Assembly (NCBI GenBank): GCA_002482505.1
Contig: DLGD01000041.1
Span: forward strand, 1 to 36,052
Origin: Christensenella sp. UBA7703
Lineage (GTDB): Bacteria; Bacillota; Clostridia; Christensenellales; CAG-138
Direction of reading: 5' to 3'
Length of the DNA stretch: 36,052 nt
In this document: positions 15,021 through 23,408 of the stretch, piece after piece
How the letters are laid out: each line of letters starts with the position of its first letter
Position numbering within the stretch: position 1 is the stretch's first letter
The notes under the pieces: generated by a model
Told to the model about the DNA's origin: nothing
Databases searched by the model: none
Seen by the model: the letters and a program-made list of their open reading frames with translations, nothing else
Made by a program: the position numbers and the translations under genes

Positions 15021-15853
15021 ACCGCTTTCGCCTCCAGTTCCTGCATTGCCTGCTTGAATTCTTCTTCGCCGATCGGCTTTCCGTGCCAGCTGTTCTTCCC
15101 TTCCATAAAGGAGACGCCCTTCCCCTTCACCGTTCGCGCAAGAATCACGCTAGGAATGCCCTTTGACTGCCGGCTTTCATCCAACGCGCCGCAAAGCGAG
15201 GCGATATCGTGTCCGTCGCATTCAATGCAACGCCAGCCGAACGCGGAAAACTTTGCGCTAAGATTGCCCATTGGCATCACCTGCTCGGTCGTCCCGTCCA
15301 GTTGTACGCCGTTCCAGTCCACAATCGCGGTCAGGTGGTCCGCACCGAATTTCGCAGCGGACATGCACGCTTCCCAAATTGTCCCCTCGTTGAGTTCCCC
15401 GTCGCCAAGTACCGCATAGACGCGCGCATCGCTGCCATCGCACCGCAAGCCGAGCGCCATACCTAGCGCTGCGGAAAGCCCAATCCCCAGAGGTCCGCTT
15501 GTCATGTCCACGCCTGGTGTGCTGTGGGAGCAGGGATGCCCCTGCAGACGGGAGTCTATGGTGCGAAGTGAATGCATCTCTGCCGGATCAAAAAATCCTT
15601 TTTCCGCGAGAATGCGATATAGCATCGGCGCCGCGTGCCCTTTGCTCAGCACAATGCGGTCGCGGTTTGGGTCTTCTGCCCTGTTTGCTTCAATATTCGC
15701 GGCATAAAAATAAAGCGCTGTCAATATTTCGCATACGGAAAGCGAGCCGCCCGGATGTCCCGTCTGCCGTTCGTGCAATACCCGAATCACATCCCGGCGG
15801 AATGTGCGGCACAGCCCTTCCAGCTCTCTGCGTTTTTCAATCGAGATTGCCAT
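15011..15853 (-). CDS. transketolase, N-terminal (thiamine diphosphate-binding) subunit
   Basis: 280 residues. Motifs in order: TGHPGGSLS (31-39), SKGHAAP (70-76), LQGHP (103-107), SGPLGIGL (119-126) and the metal/diphosphate motif GDGELNEG (150-157) ending at Asn181. This is half of a split transketolase; the partner is the overlapping gene at 14088. It follows a 2-hydroxyacid dehydrogenase gene by 84 bases. Because transketolases accept hydroxypyruvate as ketol donor, the neighbouring dehydrogenase could be functionally linked, but that is inference. Confidence 0.9.
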   Translation of the reverse strand: MAISIEKRRELEGLCRTFRRDVIRVLHERQTGHPGGSLSVCEILTALYFYAANIEANRAEDPNRDRIVLSKGHAAPMLYRILAEKGFFDPAEMHSLRTIDSRLQGHPCSHSTPGVDMTSGPLGIGLSAALGMALGLRCDGSDARVYAVLGDGELNEGTIWEACMSAAKFGADHLTAIVDWNGVQLDGTTEQVMPMGNLSAKFSAFGWRCIECDGHDIASLCGALDESRQSKGIPSVILARTVKGKGVSFMEGKNSWHGKPIGEEEFKQAMQELEAKAVCQ

Positions 15854-15937
15854 GCGTTCACCTAACCTCTCTGTATCGAGCGATCGAAGGAAGCCTTCTA
15901 TCGCCGTTTGGTTCTTGTTGCTGATCGTTTGACGCCG

Positions 15938-16900
15938 TCAGTTCACCACGTTGACCGGCGTCCCCGCGAGAAACAGTCTTGCGTTCTCTGCGGCGATTTT
16001 CATCAGTCGTGCGCGGCTCTCTCGGGATGCCCAGCTGATGTGCGGCGTAATGATGCAATTCTTCGCCGAAAGCAACGGATTATCCGGCTGGATCGGTTCC
16101 GTTGAAACCACATCCAGCCCCGCCGCAAATACCTTTCCGCTGTTGAGCGCATCGGCAAGATCCTGCTCCGCAATCAATCCGCCGCGGCTGTTGTTGATCA
16201 GGATAACGCCGTCCTTCATTCGCGCAATCGAATTGCGGTTGATCATCTCCTTCGTCTCCGGAAAGAGCGGACAATGCAGCGCGATCGCGTCGGATTCCGC
16301 ATATAACTGTTCCAGATCGACATAGGTTGCGATCGTTCTTCCCTCTTCCGTCTCGCAGCTGTCCTGCGCGAGGACGCGCATGCCGAGCGCTTTGGCAATC
16401 TCTCCGGTTCGCTGTCCGATTCTGCCGAATCCGACGATGCCGATGGTCTTACCCTCGAGCTCGATCAGCGGATAATCCCAGAAACACCAATCCGCGTTAC
16501 TCGCCCAGCGTCCCTGATGCACCGCGTCGCTGTGATGCGCAACATGGTGGCAGATTTCGAGCAGCAGCGCAATCGCCATCTGCCCGACAGCCGCCGTGCC
16601 ATAAGACGGCACGTTGCATACCGGAATTCCCTTCACGCGCGCGGCAGCGCCGTCTACGCAATTGTAGCCGGTCGCCAGTACGCCGATCATGCCCAGATTC
16701 GGGCATGATTCGATGACCGCTCTTCTGAGCGGGGTTTTGTTGGTAAAAACGATTTCGGCATCCCCGATTCGTTTCAAAATCTCCGCATCGTCGTCCGGCG
16801 TGCGGTCATATACCCTCAAATTGCCGAGCGCGCTGATTTCTGCCCAGGACAAATCGCCCGGATTTTCCGTATATCCGTCCAAAATTACAATTTTCGTCAT
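15938..16900 (-). CDS. D-isomer-specific 2-hydroxyacid dehydrogenase
   Basis: 320 residues from ATG 16900 (TGGAGTGAAC upstream); the longer frame to 17068 runs into the preceding gene. The nucleotide-binding motif is GFGRIG (157-162), and the catalytic residues are Arg239 (NNSRGG), Glu268 (STEP) and His287 (TPHISW). An Asp (180) at the end of the second strand favours NAD over NADP. The family includes hydroxypyruvate/glycerate, phosphoglycerate and sulfolactate dehydrogenases, and the sequence alone does not decide among them. It sits between a nucleoside phosphorylase and a split transketolase. Confidence 0.85.
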   Translation of the reverse strand: MTKIVILDGYTENPGDLSWAEISALGNLRVYDRTPDDDAEILKRIGDAEIVFTNKTPLRRAVIESCPNLGMIGVLATGYNCVDGAAARVKGIPVCNVPSYGTAAVGQMAIALLLEICHHVAHHSDAVHQGRWASNADWCFWDYPLIELEGKTIGIVGFGRIGQRTGEIAKALGMRVLAQDSCETEEGRTIATYVDLEQLYAESDAIALHCPLFPETKEMINRNSIARMKDGVILINNSRGGLIAEQDLADALNSGKVFAAGLDVVSTEPIQPDNPLLSAKNCIITPHISWASRESRARLMKIAAENARLFLAGTPVNVVN

Positions 16901-16949
16901 GTTCACTCCATTGTTTGCGCTGCTCCATTCCGGCAGCGCGCTTTCGTTT

Positions 16950-16976
16950 GCATGCCCGGGAATCCCCCGGGCATGC
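16950..16976. repeat. perfect 11-bp hairpin between phosphorylase and dehydrogenase genes
   Basis: GCATGCCCGGG and CCCGGGCATGC pair exactly around a five-base loop, 9 bases after the phosphorylase stop. No T tract follows on the minus strand, so mRNA stabilisation or processing is more likely than full termination. Confidence 0.65.
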
Positions 16977-16985
16977 TCACTCAAA

Positions 16986-17753
16986 TCAGGCTCTGGCAGC
17001 CACCGCGCGGTCATACCACTCCTGACAGCGGCAGGTGCGCTGCTGCGGCAGGGCTTCCACCACCGCACAAAGCAGTTTTTGAACCTTTTCGCTGTTTTGT
17101 TTGACCATATTGCTGTGCGCTTTTAGGTCCGGTTCATCACTCGAAAGCCCGGCGGCTTTGTTGGTCACAATGACGACCGCGGAATAGCAGATGCCGGCTT
17201 CACGCGCAAGGATGGCTTCCGGTGCGTTGGTCATGCCGACAACATCCGCACCCAGCGTACGAAACGCCCGAATCTCCGCCGCGGTTTCATAGCGCGGGCC
17301 ATCAAACGAAAGATAGGTTCCCGTCTCATGCATTGGATAACCCAAACGTTTCGCCTGTTCGATCAATACTCCCCTGAGCTGCGCGCAGTACGGTTCGGTC
17401 ATATCCAGCGACATCTTGCCGAAGGTATAGTGCGTGGTGTGAAAGTTGATGAATTGATCCAAAAGAACCAAGTCCCCCGCATTGCAGTGTTCGCTGATGC
17501 CACCTGCCGCCACGGTTGCGAGAATACGCTTGACGCCAAGCTGGCGAAACGCGTCGATGTTGGCATGGTGCGTCACCTGATAGGCAAGCCGACCGTGCGT
17601 AAATCCGTGACGCGGCAAGAAGTAAACGTCCTCGCCTGCATATTTGCCCTTCATCATGCTTACGTCGCCATATGGTGTCTGAATATCGATCTGCTCGCTT
17701 TCGCCGAATAGATCCACATTATAAAACCCTGTTCCCCCGATGATCCCGATCAT
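16986..17753 (-). CDS. purine nucleoside phosphorylase of the MTAP/PNP family
   Basis: 255 residues. Motifs: GGTGFY (6-11), FLPRHG (45-50), GPRYET (152-157) and GMTNAPE (173-179). The base-recognition site reads VTNKAAG with Asn198. In this family Asn there favours 6-oxopurines (inosine, guanosine) and Asp favours 6-aminopurines such as methylthioadenosine, so despite its MTAP-like length and GMTN motif I expect a PNP or methylthioinosine phosphorylase. It would release ribose 1-phosphate or a 5-modified analogue. AGAAGGAGA lies 11 bases before the ATG. The RpiB-like gene is upstream and a dehydrogenase downstream. Confidence 0.85.
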   Translation of the reverse strand: MIGIIGGTGFYNVDLFGESEQIDIQTPYGDVSMMKGKYAGEDVYFLPRHGFTHGRLAYQVTHHANIDAFRQLGVKRILATVAAGGISEHCNAGDLVLLDQFINFHTTHYTFGKMSLDMTEPYCAQLRGVLIEQAKRLGYPMHETGTYLSFDGPRYETAAEIRAFRTLGADVVGMTNAPEAILAREAGICYSAVVIVTNKAAGLSSDEPDLKAHSNMVKQNSEKVQKLLCAVVEALPQQRTCRCQEWYDRAVAARA

Positions 17754-17883
17754 AGTGATTTTTTATCTCCTTCTGTTAAACCTACTGTTTCTCGTGTCTA
17801 ATCCTTCTAGCGCTACAGCGAAGTTGCCGTTTTGCGCCTTAGTCATGAGGCGCGCATCCACCGCTGTCTGATTCTTTAAAAAA

Positions 17884-18375
17884 TCAGCGCATCGGCTGGT
17901 CGCTCTGCCATTCGTTTGCGTCGCACAGGGTCTTCTCCGCCTCTTCGATCAGACCAAGAGAGATGCAGTGCCGCCCGCCTTCAAACTCGGTATCCAGCCA
18001 TGCTTCCGCAATATCCAACGCTTCAAAGAGCCCCGTAATCTTTCCGCCAAGGCAGAGGATATTGGAGTTGTTGTGCTTGCGCGCCATCTTGCCCATATAG
18101 GTGCTGGTGCAGAGCGTTGCGCGAACGCCCTTGAACTTATTGGCAAACATCGCCATACCGTTGCCGGTTGAGCAGATCAAAATGCCGCGCTTTACCGCCC
18201 CAGTTGCGACGGCGGACGCAACCTGCGCCGCATAATAGGGATAGCGCACGATATCCGTGCCTTCACAGCCAACATCGCGATACGAAATCCCCTTTCGCTC
18301 CAGAAGCTTACAGATCTCGAGTTTGAGTTCATATCCGCCATGGTCGTTGCCGATCCAAATGATATCTTCGTTCAT
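17884..18375 (-). CDS. RpiB/LacAB-family sugar-phosphate isomerase
   Basis: 163 residues, slightly longer than ribose-5-phosphate isomerase B. NDHGGYELK (10-18) matches the family's N-terminal SDHAG motif, Cys68 in ICSTGNG is the catalytic base position, and KHNNSNILCLGG (100-111) holds the His that helps ring opening. The family interconverts aldose and ketose phosphates of four to six carbons, so ribose 5-phosphate is possible but not proven; erythrulose- and sulfoerythrose-type substrates are known for relatives. It follows the ABC permease gene in the same direction. Confidence 0.85.
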   Translation of the reverse strand: MNEDIIWIGNDHGGYELKLEICKLLERKGISYRDVGCEGTDIVRYPYYAAQVASAVATGAVKRGILICSTGNGMAMFANKFKGVRATLCTSTYMGKMARKHNNSNILCLGGKITGLFEALDIAEAWLDTEFEGGRHCISLGLIEEAEKTLCDANEWQSDQPMR

Positions 18376-18398
18376 GTTGTTCCCCTTCTGTCCTGCGA

Positions 18399-18425
18399 AA
18401 CAATCATCCGCTTGAGGTGATTGTT
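18399..18425. repeat. 8-bp inverted repeat between permease and isomerase genes
   Basis: AACAATCA (18399-18406) and TGATTGTT (18418-18425) are exact complements with an 11-base spacer, 4 bases after the permease stop on the minus strand. On that strand a short TTT follows. It may attenuate expression between transporter and enzyme genes. Confidence 0.5.
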
Positions 18426-18428
18426 CCC

Positions 18429-19337
18429 TTAGTCATCAAAGTGCTTGCCCATACCGGCAGGCCCGTGCGCAAACTTGTTGTTCACAAGCGCCACGCAGAG
18501 CGCAAACATGTATGGCATAATCATCCAGAATTGCGAAGGCGTATCGACGCTCTGGAAGATCGATTGCAAGCAATCGAAGAAGCCAAACAGGAGGCTCGCA
18601 GCACCGGCAATCAGGGGGTTCGCACCGCCAAGATCAGCGATGACCATCGACACATATCCGCGTCCGCCCGTCATATCGAGCACAAAGCGGTTCATCCGCG
18701 CAAGTGAGAGATAGGCTCCCGCAAGGCCGCAGATCGCGCCGCAGATGATGACGCCGGCGTATTTCATCGCGGATGTATGGATGCCGACCGTATTGGCGGC
18801 AACCGGGTTTTCGCCAACCATGCGAAGGCGCAGGCCAAAGGGTGTCTTAAAGAGTATGACCCAGCTGACGAGCACGATGCCGATCGCCACAAAAAACAGG
18901 ATGTTCTGATCCGCCAGAATTGGCCCGATCCACGGGATTTTCGCAAGTCCGCCATCCGAAAGCTTGACAAACGAGCGATATTCCGGCGAAAAACCGGCTG
19001 TTTTCCATACGATCTTGAGCACAAGCGCGCTTGCCGCGGTGCCAAGCATGTTGACGCTGACGCCGCTGAGGGTGCCGTTCACTTTGTTTGAAACGTGCAA
19101 AAACGCGTGCAGCAGCGAAATCAGAGCGCCGCCAAGTACGGCGCAAAGCACGCCAAGCAACAGATTGTTGGAATAGTAGACAGCAAGTGCGCCGCAAAAT
19201 GCTCCGGTCGCCATCATACCTTCGCACCCGAACGAGACGACGCCCGCCTTGGTGGAAAAAGACGCAGCCGTTGAACCCAGTACAATCGGGACGGACATTC
19301 GAAGCGTCGCGCTGATAATAATCTCTGCAGTATTCAT
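18429..19337 (-). CDS. nucleoside ABC transporter permease (YufQ/BmpC-type)
   Basis: 302 residues, mostly hydrophobic with about eight helices. It has the N-terminal region STAASFSTKAGVVSFGCEGM, characteristic of the second permease of BMP-dependent nucleoside importers (branched-chain permease-like family, PF02653). With the permease at 19360, the ATPase at 20531 and the lipoprotein at 22166 it completes an importer. The gene order lipoprotein-ATPase-permease-permease is the classical one. The expected substrates are purine and pyrimidine nucleosides, as for B. subtilis Yuf and Streptococcus BmpA systems. Confidence 0.9.
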   Translation of the reverse strand: MNTAEIIISATLRMSVPIVLGSTAASFSTKAGVVSFGCEGMMATGAFCGALAVYYSNNLLLGVLCAVLGGALISLLHAFLHVSNKVNGTLSGVSVNMLGTAASALVLKIVWKTAGFSPEYRSFVKLSDGGLAKIPWIGPILADQNILFFVAIGIVLVSWVILFKTPFGLRLRMVGENPVAANTVGIHTSAMKYAGVIICGAICGLAGAYLSLARMNRFVLDMTGGRGYVSMVIADLGGANPLIAGAASLLFGFFDCLQSIFQSVDTPSQFWMIMPYMFALCVALVNNKFAHGPAGMGKHFDD

Positions 19338-19359
19338 GTTCTATCCTCCTGTCCGCGTT

Positions 19360-20493
19360 TCATGCCCTGGGCAGTTCCTGATCCGGCTTTGCGGCGGCAG
19401 GCCGCTTTGGAAGCGCCTTCTTCAGCCGGTCTCCAAAGAACTTTTCAACAGCCTGAATGATCTGCGGGGCGGAGATGAACACGACCACCATGACCTGAAT
19501 AACATCCACAAATTCATATGGTATCGTCGTGGTCCGGTTCACCGCCTGAGAGCCAGCGTTCAATATACCAAACAGCGTCGAAGAGAAGATGACGCCGAGC
19601 GGGTTATACATCGCAAGCGCGGCAACGGAAATCCCGCGGAAGCCATACCCGGAGACTGCGCCATCCGAAAACCGCATGATGACGCCCTGTGTCAGAACAC
19701 TGCCGCCGATTGCCGCGATAAATCCGCTGAGCATGAAGGTGATGTAGTAGAGCTTTGTCGCCTGAATGCCGTATGTCTCTCCCGCGATGCGGTTGTTGCC
19801 CGCAACCCGTATCTTGTAGCCAAGCACGGTTCGCTCCAGAATGAACGCAAGCGCAATGGCGATTGCAGCGCCGATGAGAAAGCCTGTCGTCAGCTGAGAT
19901 TTGGGAATCAGCTTGGTCAGCTTTGCCGTTTCCAGTATGGTTTCGGTCTGGGCAACACCCGCGCCGACAGCTTTCAGCGGGCCGTTTGCCAAATAGCTTC
20001 CCACATAGAGCAGGATGCTGTTCATCATGATACAGATGACCACTTCCTGCGCATGAAACCGAACCTTGAGAAAACAGATGAAAAAGCCAATCAGCATACC
20101 GGACATACCGGCAAGCAGCAGCGTCAGCGTTACGTGCGCCATGTGCGGAAGACCGTGAATATATGCCCCCGCAATTGCGCCGACCAACGCGCCCATAATC
20201 ATCTGACTTTCGACGCCGACATTGATGATCCGCGCTTTAAACGCGATGGCGAAAGCCAATCCGGAAAACATCAGCGGCGTCGCTTCGCTGAAGATCAGCG
20301 CGATGCTCATCTTGGAGCCAAACGCGCCCTTAAAGATTCGGGCATAGATGTCAAACGGCGAGTAGCCCGAAATCCAGATCACGATTGCAACAATGACGAG
20401 TGCCGCAAAAAGCGACAACACAGAAATTTTAAACTTGTTGAGCGCGCGCATGAATTGCTCTTTCTTCGCGCGTGATAACCCTTTGTCTTTCAT
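19360..20493 (-). CDS. nucleoside ABC transporter permease (YufP-type)
   Basis: 377 residues from ATG 20493. A much longer frame (to 20685) overlaps the ATPase gene and gives an Arg/Ser-rich, implausible extension. After a short basic start comes a helix at about 20-42, then GYSPFDIYARIFKGAFGS and FSEATPLMFSGLAFAIAFKA, hallmarks of the larger permease of this importer type, followed by about eight further helices. Just 22 bases separate it from the next permease gene. No strong ribosome-binding site is seen close to the chosen ATG; GAGGAAGGGAG lies about 30 bases away. Confidence 0.88.
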   Translation of the reverse strand: MKDKGLSRAKKEQFMRALNKFKISVLSLFAALVIVAIVIWISGYSPFDIYARIFKGAFGSKMSIALIFSEATPLMFSGLAFAIAFKARIINVGVESQMIMGALVGAIAGAYIHGLPHMAHVTLTLLLAGMSGMLIGFFICFLKVRFHAQEVVICIMMNSILLYVGSYLANGPLKAVGAGVAQTETILETAKLTKLIPKSQLTTGFLIGAAIAIALAFILERTVLGYKIRVAGNNRIAGETYGIQATKLYYITFMLSGFIAAIGGSVLTQGVIMRFSDGAVSGYGFRGISVAALAMYNPLGVIFSSTLFGILNAGSQAVNRTTTIPYEFVDVIQVMVVVFISAPQIIQAVEKFFGDRLKKALPKRPAAAKPDQELPRA

Positions 20494-20530
20494 ACCCGAT
20501 TTCGCGCCGGAACGAGACGCTCTCCCTTCC

Positions 20531-22081
20531 TCATTTCTGCACCGCCGCTGCGCCGTCTTCTTCGTTCTTCGACGGGCATTGCTTCCTGACACCGAGCATA
20601 TAGCAGCCGATTTCTTCTTTTGCATAATCGCTCGGTTTACACTCCAGAGTGATTTCGCCGTTGTATAGCACGACCAGACGATCACTCATCTGGTAAACTT
20701 CATCCAGATCCGCCGAAACGAGAAGAACCGATTTCCCTTTGTCACGGTAATTGAAGATCTGATCGTGAATATACTCCGTTGCACTCACATCGATTCCGCG
20801 AACCGGCTGCGCGACCACAAGCACTTCGGATTCCACCATCAGTGCGCGCGCCATAATCAGCTTTTGCTGGTTCCCGCCGGAAAGCGCCCGCGCCAGAACG
20901 GAGCAGTTGGGCGTTTTGACTTGGAATTTCTCGATGCAATGGTTGGTAAACGCAGTGATCTCCTGCTTGCGCAGCAATCCTTTGCGGGAAGCAAACGGCT
21001 GTGTATGATGGCCCAAAATCGCATTGTCCGTCAGCGGCAGATTCAGCATGAGCCCCATTGTCGTGCGGTCTTCCGGTACATGCGCAAACCCGTTTTGAAT
21101 GAACGAATACGCATCTCCGCTGATTCGCTTGTCGTTGAGGATGATCTCTCCCGCGTCAACCTGCGTCAGCCCGGTCAGCGCCTCGAGCAACTGTGTCTGT
21201 CCGTTGCCCTCTACCCCCGCAACGCCGAGGATTTCTCCTTTGCGGATAGAAAAACTGATGTTTCGCAGCTTGCAGATGCCGTTTTCCGTCAGCGAAAGAT
21301 TGCGCACGCAGAGCGCAACATCACCGGCGCATTTCGAAGGCCTGCGCGTGTCCATGTTGATCTCGCGTCCGATCATCAGCCGCGCAAGTTCGGACTCGTT
21401 TGTGTTAGCCGGGCGGACATCGTCGCAGATAAGCTTCCCGCTGCGCAGAACGACAATTCGATCCGCAATCGTCATGGTCTCCTTGAGTTTGTGGGTTATG
21501 ATTACGATGCTCGTGCCGCCCGCGCGCAGACTCTGCAACATCTTGAGCAGATCATCCACTTCCTTCGGTGCCAGCACGGCTGTCGGCTCGTCCAAAATTA
21601 AAACCTTTGCATTCCGGTAGAGCGCCTTTAAAATCTCGACACGCTGCTGCTCTCCAACGGAGAGCTCCGATACCTTTGTGCAAGGGTTCAGCTGAAAACC
21701 AAAGCGGTCGATAAGCGCCTGCACTTCTTTGAGTGCTTTTCTGCGGTCAACAAACATACCTCGTTTGGGCTCGTAGCCAACGATGATATTGTCCAAGATT
21801 GAGAACGCAGGCGCGAGCATGAAGTGCTGGTGCACCATGCAGATGCCAAGATCGATCGCATCCGTGGGCCGCTTGATTTGCACGCGCTCCCCGCGGAAGA
21901 AAATTTCGCCTTCGTCAGGTTGATGAATGCCGTAGAGGATGTTCATCAGCGTCGTTTTCCCCGCGCCGTTTTCGCCGAGGAGGGAGATAATCTCTCCCTC
22001 CCCCAGCGAAAAATTGACATGATCTACCGCTTTCGTCCCTGGAAAGGTCTTACAGATGTTTTGCATTGCAATAATCTGCAT
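20531..22081 (-). CDS. nucleoside ABC transporter ATP-binding protein, two-domain (YufO-type)
   Basis: 516 residues with two ATPase domains. The N-terminal domain is canonical: GENGAGKT (36-43), MVHQHFMLAP as Q-loop, LSVGEQQRVEI as signature and LILDEPTAVL as Walker B. The C-terminal domain is degenerate: GVEGNGQTQ for Walker A and LVVAQPVRGID for Walker B, which is normal for nucleoside and sugar importers of this class. HQHFML and VPEDR are also typical. It drives uptake with the two permeases encoded downstream and the BMP lipoprotein encoded upstream. Confidence 0.93.
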   Translation of the reverse strand: MQIIAMQNICKTFPGTKAVDHVNFSLGEGEIISLLGENGAGKTTLMNILYGIHQPDEGEIFFRGERVQIKRPTDAIDLGICMVHQHFMLAPAFSILDNIIVGYEPKRGMFVDRRKALKEVQALIDRFGFQLNPCTKVSELSVGEQQRVEILKALYRNAKVLILDEPTAVLAPKEVDDLLKMLQSLRAGGTSIVIITHKLKETMTIADRIVVLRSGKLICDDVRPANTNESELARLMIGREINMDTRRPSKCAGDVALCVRNLSLTENGICKLRNISFSIRKGEILGVAGVEGNGQTQLLEALTGLTQVDAGEIILNDKRISGDAYSFIQNGFAHVPEDRTTMGLMLNLPLTDNAILGHHTQPFASRKGLLRKQEITAFTNHCIEKFQVKTPNCSVLARALSGGNQQKLIMARALMVESEVLVVAQPVRGIDVSATEYIHDQIFNYRDKGKSVLLVSADLDEVYQMSDRLVVLYNGEITLECKPSDYAKEEIGCYMLGVRKQCPSKNEEDGAAAVQK

Positions 22082-22131
22082 GTTGGTTCCTTTCAGTGTA
22101 AGCGTCGCTGATTTTGGTTGTATCCTCGATT

Positions 22132-22176
22132 GGATACCTGTTCTTTGTAAAAGGATACCTAAGCGTTAAGATACCT
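22132..22176. repeat. three copies of GATACCT around the end of the BMP lipoprotein gene
   Basis: GGATACCT occurs at 22132-22139 and 22153-22160, and GATACCT at 22170-22176, overlapping the lipoprotein stop. A small hairpin GTATCC/GGATAC (about 22120-22137) uses the first copy. Role unknown; a minor internal control site is possible. Confidence 0.35.
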
Positions 22177-23320
22177 TTACGTTGAACTGCGCAAGATCCA
22201 GATGATTGCTTGCAGCCCATGTATCCAGCTCCGGAATGTCCGACGGAAGCACGAGCGTGCCGTCCTTCACAGCCTGACGGGCCGCGTCGAGCGCCGCAAG
22301 AATCTCGGCGGGATACTGAATTTTAATATTATCCAAACCGATTTCGCAATAGCCTGTGTCAAGGCCGTAGCGATGCGTGCCGGATTCAAACGTGTTTTCC
22401 ACAGTTGCAGCAACCGCCAGCTGTACGCCGACATTGACGCGCTTTAAGGACGTGCAGATGCTGTAGTCTGGGTCGGTCGTGCTCGGAGACGTGGAGATGA
22501 AATATGCGCCGGATTCCTTGCAGGCTTCGAGGATACCAAGAGCGCCCGCGCCGCAGTTACCCGTGCAGATGTCCGCACCGAGGCTGATGTTGTTTGAGGT
22601 AACTTCCTTCGCGGTGACCGGGTCGCTGAAGCTGCCGATGACCGTGTAGTTGATCACGCAATCCGGGTTGACATACTTGACGCCAGCCATGTAGCCGACG
22701 GCGCCGGCGCGCTGCGTGGGGCTGTCCATACCGATACAGTAGCTGATCAGGCCTTTATCGTTCGTCATGGGCGCGATATCCTGATAACCGCCGAGGGTAA
22801 GAATGCCGGACAATACGCCGGAGAGGAACGCCTGATGCGCGTCGATTGCGCCGATCGACATCACGTTCGGTACATCGTCCACATAGCTGTCGATGATGAT
22901 GAACTTCTGTTCGGGATAATCTGCCGCGACTGCACTAATCGGGGAACTGATGCCGGTACCGACCGAGATGATCGCATCGTAGATGCCGTCTTCGGCATAA
23001 CCGCGAATCAGAGATTCGGTCGCAACGGCGTCCGTGTTGTCGCATTCCGCACTGACGTACTCGAAATCATACTTCTCGGCTGCTTCCAGCAGGCCTTGCC
23101 AGGCTTCGTCATTGTAGCCGTTGTCGCCTTTGATGCCGGACGTATAGGCGATCTTGATCGGCTTTGCTTCCGCCGGGGCTTCGGTTGCGGCGCTTGCATC
23201 GGGCGCTGTGGTCGCCGCGTCGGTTGCGGCTGCCGCTTCCTGCGTGGCCGGGGCCGCTGCACACGCTACGAAGCTGAGTGCCATCATGAGAGCAACAAGG
23301 GTCACGAGAGCTTTTTTCAT
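22166..23320 (-). CDS. BMP-family nucleoside-binding lipoprotein
   Basis: 384 residues. Signal peptide with lipobox SFVAC (Cys20), then an Ala/Thr-rich linker to about residue 54, then the periplasmic-binding fold of the BMP/PnrA family starting KIAYTSGIKGDNGYNDEAW, with YAEDGIYDAIISVGTG and CTGNCGAGALG. PnrA-type proteins bind nucleosides at the cell surface and hand them to the permeases, here those encoded at 18429 and 19360. The 84-base gap to the ATPase gene may allow higher expression of the binding protein. The linker tethers it to the membrane. Confidence 0.92.
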   Translation of the reverse strand: MKKALVTLVALMMALSFVACAAAPATQEAAAATDAATTAPDASAATEAPAEAKPIKIAYTSGIKGDNGYNDEAWQGLLEAAEKYDFEYVSAECDNTDAVATESLIRGYAEDGIYDAIISVGTGISSPISAVAADYPEQKFIIIDSYVDDVPNVMSIGAIDAHQAFLSGVLSGILTLGGYQDIAPMTNDKGLISYCIGMDSPTQRAGAVGYMAGVKYVNPDCVINYTVIGSFSDPVTAKEVTSNNISLGADICTGNCGAGALGILEACKESGAYFISTSPSTTDPDYSICTSLKRVNVGVQLAVAATVENTFESGTHRYGLDTGYCEIGLDNIKIQYPAEILAALDAARQAVKDGTLVLPSDIPELDTWAASNHLDLAQFNVKVS

Positions 23321-23408
23321 TTTTCTAATTCCTCCTGTTTATTTATTTTGGTGATCGTTCACCAGAGTTTGAAACCCTTTTCGTCTGCTGCCTGATTATT
23401 CGAATTTG

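Noticed and set aside
19249..20475. 408-residue open frame on the plus strand
   Set aside because: Antisense to both importer permeases, with a charged composition unlike any family; the permeases have clear homology and topology.
20494..20685. long N-terminal extension of the first permease
   Set aside because: It overlaps the ATPase coding end in another frame and is Arg/Ser-rich without family similarity; ATG 20493 fits the family start.
22082..23408. possible purine riboswitch before the importer genes
   Set aside because: The gaps around the binding-lipoprotein gene are short and lack the three-stem purine riboswitch pattern; only small hairpins are seen.
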